This document shows positions 32,554 through 38,451 of a DNA stretch of 38,451 nt, one piece after another. The notes beneath the pieces were generated by a model that did no database searches, was not told where the DNA came from, and was given only the letters and a program-made list of their open reading frames with translations. Within the stretch, counting starts at the first letter, position 1. Each line of letters opens with the position of its first letter. Location: NCBI GenBank assembly GCA_944332555.1, contig CALVKF010000001.1:1-38451 (forward strand), written 5' to 3'. The position numbers and the translations under genes were made by a program. The stretch comes from an uncultured Bacilli bacterium. GTDB lineage: Bacteria; Bacillota_I; Bacilli_A; RF39; UBA660.

Positions 32554-34144
32554 TACTTGATTTTATAAATGAATCAAATAATGGATGGCATCTTGTCGGA
32601 CGACTTTTAAATTCCGGATGAAATTGACAAGCTATAAAATGGGGGTGATTTTCTAGTTCAATAATTTCTACCAAATTAGCATCAGGATTAATACCACTTA
32701 TTACTAGGCCATTTTTCTCTAATATTTCTTTATAATTATTATTAAATTCATAACGATGTCTGTGTCTCTCTAATATTTCATCACTCTTATAATCTTTATA
32801 AGCAAGGGTTCCTTTTTTTAAACTACATTTATAATTACCGAGCCTTAATGTTCCACCTTTATTGATGATGGCTTTTTGATCAGCCATTAAATCAATTACA
32901 GGATCACTGACAAGTTCATCAAATTCTCTGCTACTCGCACTTTTTATACCACAAACATTACGAGCAAATTCAATTACAGCTATTTGCATACCTAAACAAA
33001 TACCTAAATATGGTACTTTATTTACTCTGGCATACTCGCAAGCTTTAATCATGCCTTGTGTTCCTCTTGAACCAAAACCACCAGGAACAATTATGCCACT
33101 AGATTTTTTAAATACTTCTTTTAAATTTGCTTTATTATCTTCTAGTGATTCACTATCTACCCATTTAATATTAATTTTGGTATTGTATTTATAACCAGCA
33201 GACTTTAGGGCTTCTTTAACAGAAAGATAAGCATCTTCAAGTTCTGTGTATTTACCAACTAAAGCTATTTCAATTTCTTTATCCAAATTGTTTACTCTAT
33301 TTATTAAATCTTCCCAATTACTTAAGTCACTTTTAGTAATTTTTAAATTGAATTGCTTTAAAATTATATCTTCAATATGTTGTTTATGAAAGTTTATTGG
33401 TATTTGATAAATATTAGCTTCATCTTTAGCTTCAATAATATTTTCCTTAGGAATACTACCAAAAAGAGCTATTTTTTCTCTGACATGAACACCTAATTCT
33501 ATTGGTGCTCTAGTAACAATAATATCTGGTTGAATACCAAGTCTTCTTAGTTCAATAATACTATTTTGTGTAGGTTTAGTTTTAAGTTCATTTGAGCCAT
33601 ATAAAAATGGTACTAAAGTGGTATGAACAAATAAAGAATTATTACTACCTGTTTCTAAACGAAATTGTCTTAATGATTCCATCATAACAGCAGATTCAAT
33701 GTCTCCGACAGTACCACCGATTTCGGTGATTACTATATCTGCCCTACTGCTAGAACTCGCTTCATAAATTTTATTTTTAATTTCATTTGATATGTGTGGT
33801 ACAATTTGAATAGTTGCCCCAAGATAGTCCCCTACTCGTTCTTTTTCAATAACACTAGAATAAATCTTCCCATTAGTAATATTAGAAGTATAATTTAACT
33901 CTTCATCAATAAACCTTTCATAATGACCTAAATCAAGGTCTGTTTCACAGCCATCAGCTGTAACAAATACCTCACCATGTTGAATTGGTGACATAGTTCC
34001 TGGATCCACATTCATATAAGGATCAAATTTTTGCATAAATACTTTATAACCTTTAGCTTTTAAAAGTAAGGCAATACTTGATGCAGTAATGCCTTTACCA
34101 AGCCCTGAACAAACACCCCCAGTTACAAATACATACTTTGTCAT
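32537..34144 (-). CDS. pyrG: CTP synthase
   Basis: PyrG aminates UTP to CTP using glutamine. From ATG 34144 the product has 535 residues, the normal size. The N-terminal synthetase domain begins with MTKYVFVTGGVCSGLGKGI (P-loop) and has PYMNVDPGTMSPIQHGEVFV and IEIGGTVGDIES-type strings (ITEIGGTVGDIES). The C-terminal class I glutaminase domain has PGGFGSRG, the nucleophile in GICLGMQ and the His-Glu pair in CQFHPEF. GGGAGGA precedes the start. A longer upstream reading would begin inside the leader hairpin and is rejected. The leader carries a terminator-like hairpin. Confidence 0.96.
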   Translation of the reverse strand: MTKYVFVTGGVCSGLGKGITASSIALLLKAKGYKVFMQKFDPYMNVDPGTMSPIQHGEVFVTADGCETDLDLGHYERFIDEELNYTSNITNGKIYSSVIEKERVGDYLGATIQIVPHISNEIKNKIYEASSSSRADIVITEIGGTVGDIESAVMMESLRQFRLETGSNNSLFVHTTLVPFLYGSNELKTKPTQNSIIELRRLGIQPDIIVTRAPIELGVHVREKIALFGSIPKENIIEAKDEANIYQIPINFHKQHIEDIILKQFNLKITKSDLSNWEDLINRVNNLDKEIEIALVGKYTELEDAYLSVKEALKSAGYKYNTKINIKWVDSESLEDNKANLKEVFKKSSGIIVPGGFGSRGTQGMIKACEYARVNKVPYLGICLGMQIAVIEFARNVCGIKSASSREFDELVSDPVIDLMADQKAIINKGGTLRLGNYKCSLKKGTLAYKDYKSDEILERHRHRYEFNNNYKEILEKNGLVISGINPDANLVEIIELENHPHFIACQFHPEFKSRPTRCHPLFDSFIKSSIENKK

Positions 34145-34149
34145 AAATC

Positions 34150-34229
34150 CTCCCAAAAATAAGAAAAACACACTGGGAGATACCAGTGTGGCTCTATTTA
34201 AGTATACCACTATTTTTTACACTTCTCAA
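34150..34229 (-). promoter_or_regulatory. pyrG promoter and leader with terminator hairpin
   Basis: On the minus strand TTGAGA (34229-34224), 17 bases, TATACT (34206-34201), start near 34194. Almost at once the leader forms CACACTGG-TATCTC-CCAGTGTG (34190-34169), followed by TTTTTCTTATTTTT, a terminator within about 40 nt of the start. CTCCCA (34179-34174), part of the loop and 3' stem, can instead pair with TGGGAG (34155-34150) over the ribosome-binding site. The leader does not begin with the GGGC run used for pyrG attenuation in Bacillus. Control by premature termination is likely; the signal is unknown. Confidence 0.6.
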
Positions 34230-34815
34230 TAAAATATTTAAATATTTTTTCACTATATTCATCATGCAAATCTTCCGGATGCCATTGCAGCCCTAATATA
34301 AATGTTTTATTAGGTATATGCACAGCTTCAATAATGTTATCACGACTTTTTGCATCAACTAAAAAATTATCATTTAAATTAACCGTATCATTGTGTCTAC
34401 TATTAACCATTATTTTATTACTACCTAAAATATCCAGAAGTATTCCTTTATTTATAGTTATTTCATGGACATATTCATCTTTACTTTGATGTTTATTATT
34501 ACGAATAGATACGCAATTATCTAATACATTGCCAAATTTATCCATTGAGGCAATTAACTGCATACCCGCACAAATACCTAATGCTGGTACATCATTATCA
34601 TAAGCATATTTTAGTACTTTTTCATCTAACTTTTCCCAAGAATATCCTCCAGGGAAAATAAAACCATCAAAAATACTAAAATCCATGTCACTTAAAATAA
34701 GTAAAGGTATACCACCAGATTTTATAATATAATCTACAATACTTTTATTTACTTTTAAAATATCTCTATCATCATTTTTTATAGTGCGACAGGTAATGCC
34801 AATTATTGGTTTCAT
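34210..34815 (-). CDS. Class I glutamine amidotransferase-like hydrolase (gamma-glutamyl-GABA hydrolase family)
   Basis: The 201-residue product begins KPIIGITCRTI and has FIFPGGYSWEKLD. The nucleophile Cys lies in ALGICAGMQLIA, and the His-Glu pair of the catalytic triad in LGLQWHPEDL. This set marks the peptidase C26/PuuD family, which hydrolyses gamma-glutamyl amides. It is shorter than PuuD (about 250 residues). The substrate is uncertain. AAAGGAG precedes ATG 34815. Its stop lies just before the pyrG promoter box, so it may partly co-transcribe with pyrG. Confidence 0.85.
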   Translation of the reverse strand: MKPIIGITCRTIKNDDRDILKVNKSIVDYIIKSGGIPLLILSDMDFSIFDGFIFPGGYSWEKLDEKVLKYAYDNDVPALGICAGMQLIASMDKFGNVLDNCVSIRNNKHQSKDEYVHEITINKGILLDILGSNKIMVNSRHNDTVNLNDNFLVDAKSRDNIIEAVHIPNKTFILGLQWHPEDLHDEYSEKIFKYFIEKCKK

Positions 34816-34900
34816 TTAAATCTCCTTTCTAAATATTACCAATTATTTTATGATTAATTATCTATAAATGTAACATAATAGTACTGGGAGGAAAAATATA

Positions 34901-35023
34901 ATGAGTAAATCAAGAAGTTCAGCTAGAAGTAATGCAAGAAATAATTCTAAAGCTTCTAGTTCAAACAGTGCAAGAAGTAAAGCACGCAACAATTCAAGTG
35001 CTCGTAACGAAAGTTGTAATTAA
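34901..35023 (+). CDS. 40-residue Ser/Asn/Arg-rich basic peptide
   Basis: ATG 34901, behind GGGAGGAAAAATATA, opens a 40-codon frame. Its composition is extreme: 14 Ser, 8 Asn, 6 Arg, 6 Ala and 3 Lys, with one Glu and one Cys near the end. Two imperfect repeats are visible, SARSNARNNSKASSSN and SARSKARNNSSARNESCN. With a net charge near +8 it could bind nucleic acid, but no family is recognised. The consensus ribosome-binding site argues that it is translated. Its last 4 bases overlap the convergent xerD-type gene. Confidence 0.55.
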   Translation: MSKSRSSARSNARNNSKASSSNSARSKARNNSSARNESCN

Positions 35024-35925
35024 TTAATTCCGCTTTCTTTGTGAGCCCGAGGATGATGATTATAATCTTCCTCGATTTTTTTATTGCTTAAATGACTATA
35101 TATTTCCGTTGTAACTAGATTTTCATGGCCTAGTAACTCTTGAATAACTCTTAAATCTGCTCCATTATTAAGTAAGTGTGTCGCAAAAGAATGTCTTAAA
35201 GTATGGGGAGAAATATCTTTATTTATATTTGCTTCTTTGGCTAATTTTTTAATTATCTTAAAAAAACCTTGCCTACTTATTTTATTACCATCTTTATTAA
35301 TGAATACATAATTACTAGTTTTAGTTTTTAGTAAAAACTTCCGATATTCATTTATATATAAAGTTAAATACTTTATAGCTGTATCACCAAGTGGCACAAT
35401 TCTTGTTTTTTTTCCTTTACCAAGTACTCTTATAATACATTCATCAAAATCTATTTGATTGAGCTCTAAATTGGTAAGTTCACTAATTCTAATACCTGTT
35501 GCATATAATACTTCAAGCATTGCTTTATTGCGATAATCTGCAGGCTTAATAAGCCTTATATCAAGTAGTTTATCTACCTCTTCATCAGTAAGATAATTAG
35601 GCAATTTCTTCTCAAGCTTTGGAGCTTTAATACTATCACAAGGATTATTATTTATTTTTTTGTTAAAAATCATATAATTATAAAACGAATTAAAAACCGA
35701 CAGATAATGAGCTTTAGTTTTAGAAGTTGCCTCTATATTTAATAAAAAATTTCTAATATCATCACTACTTAAACTTAATGCGTCTTTCCTAGTCTGTTCT
35801 AATAGCATTAATAAGTTTTCTCCATAAGAATCTATAGTATTATCGGATAATCTTCTTTCATACTTTAAATATTCCAAATAATAAATTACATTTTCATCTT
35901 TAATATTTTCAATTATATTTTTCAT
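35020..35925 (-). CDS. xerD: Tyrosine recombinase (XerC/XerD type)
   Basis: The 301-residue product has the SAM-like N-terminal core-binding domain (LEYLKYERRLSDNTIDSY) and the catalytic domain. Catalytic residues are Arg in YATGIRISELTN, Lys in GKGKKTRIVPLG, His and Arg in HTLRHSFATH, His in LGHENLVTTE, and the Tyr nucleophile in EIYSHLS. The end, HPRAHKE, matches XerD better than XerC. Xer proteins resolve chromosome dimers at dif. It stands alone without integrase-type neighbours, so the housekeeping role is likelier than a phage integrase. ATG 35925 follows TATAAT (35946-35941) and GTGATG, another short leader. Confidence 0.88.
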   Translation of the reverse strand: MKNIIENIKDENVIYYLEYLKYERRLSDNTIDSYGENLLMLLEQTRKDALSLSSDDIRNFLLNIEATSKTKAHYLSVFNSFYNYMIFNKKINNNPCDSIKAPKLEKKLPNYLTDEEVDKLLDIRLIKPADYRNKAMLEVLYATGIRISELTNLELNQIDFDECIIRVLGKGKKTRIVPLGDTAIKYLTLYINEYRKFLLKTKTSNYVFINKDGNKISRQGFFKIIKKLAKEANINKDISPHTLRHSFATHLLNNGADLRVIQELLGHENLVTTEIYSHLSNKKIEEDYNHHPRAHKESGIN

Positions 35926-35995
35926 AACATCACTACCATAATTATACATTATTTTTAAATTTTATGCCATATAACTATTTTAATTTTACAAATCG

Positions 35996-36016
35996 TGATA
36001 TAATTTAAGAGTGATG
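35996..36016 (+). promoter_or_regulatory. Extended -10 promoter and GTGATG motif of rarA
   Basis: TG-A-TATAAT (35996-36004) lies 14 nt before ATG 36019, with GTGATG (36011-36016) between. The leader should be about 8-9 nt. The xerD-type promoter points the other way from 35941-35946. Confidence 0.55.
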
Positions 36017-36018
36017 TT

Positions 36019-37218
36019 ATGGAAATTTTAGCAGATATATTAAGACCTAAAAAACTAGATGATGTTGTAGGCCAAAATCATTTAGTTGGTAATAATAAAA
36101 TTATTAGTAATCTTGTTAAAAACAAGAAAATTTTTTCAATGATTTTCTATGGTAAACCAGGTATTGGTAAAACTAGCCTAGCAGTAGCAATAGTTAGTGA
36201 GCTTAATATTAGATATAAAATGCTCAATGCAACAGTAAATAATAAAGCTGATTTTGATTTAGCTATAGAAGAAGCAAAAATGTATGGAGAATTAGTTTTA
36301 ATAATTGATGAAATACATAGAATGAACAAAGATAAACAAGATTTACTTCTTCCCTATATTGAAAATGGAACAATTATTTTAATTGGTTTAACGACATCTA
36401 ATCCCTATCACAAAATTAATCCCGCAATTCGGAGTAGATGTCAAATATTTGAACTTCTAGAACTTACTGTAGATGATATTATTAAAGGTTTAAATAAAGG
36501 TATTAAAAAACTAGAAAACATAGAAATTGATAATAAAACTTTAGAATATATTGCAACGCTTGCTAGTGGGGATTTAAGATATGCTCTAAATTTATTAGAG
36601 ATGGCCTACTACTCGACGAATGATGGGTGTGTTACTACCGAAACGATTAAAATGATCAATTCTAAACCAGTATTCTTTCATGATAAAAACGAAGATGGTC
36701 ATTATGATGTTTTAAGTGCCTTACAAAAATCAATCCGTGGTAGCGATGTTGATGCAGCACTCCACTACCTTGCCAGATTAATTATTGCAGAAGATCTAGA
36801 TAGCATCTACCGGCGTCTTTCCGTAATTGCTTATGAAGATATTGGTATGGCTAATCCAGGAATTGGCCCAAGGCTTATGGCAGCAATATCGGCTTCAGAA
36901 TTAGTGGGACTTCCTGAGGCCAGAATTCCTTTAGGACAAATAGTAGTTGAAATGGCATTATCTCCGAAGAGTAATAGTTCCCATCTAGCATTAGATGAGG
37001 CCCTAAATGATATTTATAAAGGAAATACTGGTAATGTTCCAGATAATATTAAAACAAATTCTAAAGATTATTTATATCCTCATAATTATCCAAATTCTTG
37101 GGTTAAACAAGAGTATTTACCAGATAATTTAAAGGGACGAATTTATTATCAACCGAAAAATAATAAAATAGAAAATAATTTAAATAAATTACATGAAGAA
37201 ATGAAGGAGGAAAAATGA
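36019..37218 (+). CDS. rarA: Replication-associated recombination protein A (AAA+ ATPase)
   Basis: RarA (MgsA) acts at stalled replication forks and is related to clamp loaders. The 399-residue product begins with LADILRPKKLDDVVGQNHLVG, the family's box. It has Walker A GKPGIGKTS (about residues 45-53), Walker B LIIDEIHRMNK, the sensor/SRC-like INPAIRSRCQIFEL, and the C-terminal tetramerisation domain with LARLIIAEDLDSIYRRL and AYEDIGMANPG. All expected parts are present. It ends in an ATGA overlap with gpsA. In Bacillus the rarA gene (yrvN) is next to tcdA (yrvM), and tcdA indeed follows gpsA here. Confidence 0.95.
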   Translation: MEILADILRPKKLDDVVGQNHLVGNNKIISNLVKNKKIFSMIFYGKPGIGKTSLAVAIVSELNIRYKMLNATVNNKADFDLAIEEAKMYGELVLIIDEIHRMNKDKQDLLLPYIENGTIILIGLTTSNPYHKINPAIRSRCQIFELLELTVDDIIKGLNKGIKKLENIEIDNKTLEYIATLASGDLRYALNLLEMAYYSTNDGCVTTETIKMINSKPVFFHDKNEDGHYDVLSALQKSIRGSDVDAALHYLARLIIAEDLDSIYRRLSVIAYEDIGMANPGIGPRLMAAISASELVGLPEARIPLGQIVVEMALSPKSNSSHLALDEALNDIYKGNTGNVPDNIKTNSKDYLYPHNYPNSWVKQEYLPDNLKGRIYYQPKNNKIENNLNKLHEEMKEEK

Positions 37219-38189
37219 AAATTAGTGTAATTGGTACAGGGGCTTATGGTTTAGCTATTGCCCTATCTTTAGCTAAAAACGGTAATGAAATAATGATGTG
37301 GACGGAAAATGTCAATAAAGAACTGGAATTTGAGGAAACTGGTAAATTATCTTCAATTTTACCCAATGATATCCCATATAATATTAAAGTATCATCATCT
37401 TTTGAAGAAGTCCTTAAAAATACTAAATTAATTTATATTGTCACAGCTAGTAAATATGTAGCTAGTGTTTGTGAAGGGATGTTACCTTACTATAAAACTA
37501 GTATCCCCGTATGCATTGCCACAAAGGGATTAGAAGAAAGTTCTCTAGATTTACTTTCTAATATTGCCCAAAAAATACTAAAAACTAAAAATATTGCTGT
37601 AATTTCTGGTCCAACTTTTGCAATTGATATGGCTAATAATGAACCAGTAGCTCTAGCATTAGCTTCTATAAATGCCCGCACTAAAAATTTAGTTCTAAAA
37701 ACATTACCAGGAGATACCTTAAAACTTCGCCAGACAGATGATTTAATAGGCATTCAATTATGTGGATCAGTTAAAAATATCATAGCTATTGCATCAGGTA
37801 TCCTAGAAGGCCTCGGATATAGTGATTCATCAAGAAGCTTTTTAATAAATGAATCCCTACACGATATTAAACATATCATCAAGTATTTAGGAGGTAATCC
37901 TAAAACAATTTTATCTTTTGCAGGAATTGGGGATTTAATGCTAACATGTTCTAGTAAAAAAAGTCGTAATTTTTCGTTTGGTTATGTTATAGGTAGTACT
38001 AAAAGCCAAGAAAAAATTGAAGAATATTTAACGAATAACACTGTCGAAGGTTACTACACCCTAGAAACTGTTCATAACCTATTAAAAAGGAAAAAGATTA
38101 ATATTGAATTAATTGATGTTATATATAACATTGTCTACAAGTTTGATAATCCCGAAACTTTAGCTAAATTTCTTATAACCAAAAAATAG
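37215..38189 (+). CDS. gpsA: Glycerol-3-phosphate dehydrogenase [NAD(P)+]
   Basis: GpsA reduces dihydroxyacetone phosphate to sn-glycerol 3-phosphate for phospholipid synthesis. The 324-residue product starts with the dinucleotide-binding ISVIGTGAYGLAIALSL (Gly-x-Gly-x-x-Gly). It has the conserved ISGPTFAIDMA, the catalytic Lys in CGSVKNIIAIASGILEGLGY, and FAGIGDLMLTCSSKKSRNFSFG. In many GpsA proteins the first loop is GAWG; here it is GAYG. GGAGG precedes ATG 37215, which overlaps the rarA stop. A bidirectional terminator follows. Confidence 0.94.
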   Translation: MKISVIGTGAYGLAIALSLAKNGNEIMMWTENVNKELEFEETGKLSSILPNDIPYNIKVSSSFEEVLKNTKLIYIVTASKYVASVCEGMLPYYKTSIPVCIATKGLEESSLDLLSNIAQKILKTKNIAVISGPTFAIDMANNEPVALALASINARTKNLVLKTLPGDTLKLRQTDDLIGIQLCGSVKNIIAIASGILEGLGYSDSSRSFLINESLHDIKHIIKYLGGNPKTILSFAGIGDLMLTCSSKKSRNFSFGYVIGSTKSQEKIEEYLTNNTVEGYYTLETVHNLLKRKKINIELIDVIYNIVYKFDNPETLAKFLITKK

Positions 38190-38207
38190 CCATTCGGCTA
38201 TTTTTTT
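38181..38207. terminator. Bidirectional terminator between gpsA and tcdA
   Basis: AAAATAGCC pairs with GGCTATTTT across a short loop, flanked by A and T runs, so it can serve the convergent gpsA and tcdA genes. It contains the tcdA stop codon. Confidence 0.85.
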
Positions 38208-38451
38208 ATAATATTATCGATTACATAATATGCTAGATATAAACCTGCAACTGCTGGTGGAAATATACTTGATGCAACAATTCGATCATTATTTAGAGGA
38301 ATATCACTAGCATAAACAACAGGTATATCTAAATCTATTTCCTCATCTCTTAATACTCCTCTTAATTTTTTAGCTAAAGCATCATTTTGAGTTTTATCTA
38401 AAGTAGTTATTACTACTCCAGTGGGATTTAATCTTTTACCAGTACCTAAAG
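38198..38451 (-). CDS. tcdA: tRNA threonylcarbamoyladenosine dehydratase, C-terminal part (5' end outside window)
   Basis: The frame enters from the right edge and ends at TAG 38200-38198. The 84 visible residues match the C-terminal third of the MoeB/ThiF-like enzyme TcdA. LGTGKRLNPTGVVITTLDKT corresponds to the family's MGTGNKLDPT segment. DALAKKLRGVLRDEEID lies in the next helix, and SSIFPPAVAGLYLAYYVID corresponds to the FVPSVAGL-x-LA segment. TcdA cyclises t6A37 in tRNA. The catalytic and ATP-binding parts are outside the window. Proximity to rarA agrees with Bacillus gene order. Confidence 0.8.
   Translation of the reverse strand, partial: LGTGKRLNPTGVVITTLDKTQNDALAKKLRGVLRDEEIDLDIPVVYASDIPLNNDRIVASSIFPPAVAGLYLAYYVIDNIIKK

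Noticed and set aside
35020-35925. Integrase of a genomic island
   Set aside because: The sequence resembles XerD closely, and its neighbours are housekeeping genes. No attachment repeats or tRNA gene were seen.

Overview
The window is a strongly AT-rich bacterial chromosome segment. It uses the standard genetic code: TGA serves as a stop (holA, dnaG) and Trp is TGG. Gene content and order point to a low-GC Bacillota relative on the Bacilli/Mollicutes side, perhaps an uncultured gut lineage; the exact lineage is inference. Supporting signs are RNase HIII, a condensed rnhC/cvpA/trxA/uvrC neighbourhood, dnaG-rpoD-trmK, rarA close to tcdA, a SpoIIM-like protein and a 30-residue DUF4044-like membrane peptide.

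Layout. 1-523: tail of one YhcG/DUF1016 nuclease and a broken second copy. 640-8290: holA, a CmpB-type membrane protein, rnhC, cvpA, trxA, a short IMPACT-family gene, uvrC, then an isolated RnfC-like/RnfD-like pair. 8269-9717: DnaJ-domain gene behind a consensus promoter. 9726-10496: type III toxin-antitoxin locus (three tandem 36-nt RNA repeats, terminator, ToxN/AbiQ-family toxin). 10513-14014: dnaG-rpoD-trmK. 13985-16550: accessory island with small genes, an XRE regulator split by a tnpB-only IS605-type element, three operator-like palindromes and a frameshifted small ORF. 16550-18925: pilC-like and prepilin peptidase genes. 18922-26058: SpoIIM-like, mnmA, three unrecognised membrane or regulatory genes, a degenerate glycosyltransferase/GtrA-like fusion and a PAP2 phosphatase. 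26396-31349 (minus): phosphoesterase, GtrA, GT2, DUF6020-like and ZIP transporter genes. 31377-32553 (minus): a retron (promoter, msr-msd-like RNA, retron-type reverse transcriptase, terminator) downstream of pyrG. 32537-38451: pyrG with a structured leader, a class I amidotransferase, a Ser/Asn/Arg-rich peptide, xerD-type recombinase, rarA, gpsA and partial tcdA.

Three separate systems built on structured non-coding RNA sit in a mostly housekeeping segment: ToxI-like repeats with ToxN, a TnpB element with an omega-RNA-like 3' end, and a retron with no visible effector gene. The toxin locus and the retron look intact, with their own promoters and terminators, and are plausible anti-phage or stress systems; that role is inferred from family knowledge. 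A second theme is a recurring start layout in which a -10 box lies about 10-20 nt before the start codon and a GTGAT motif, which can pair with the distal part of the 16S rRNA tail, lies between them.
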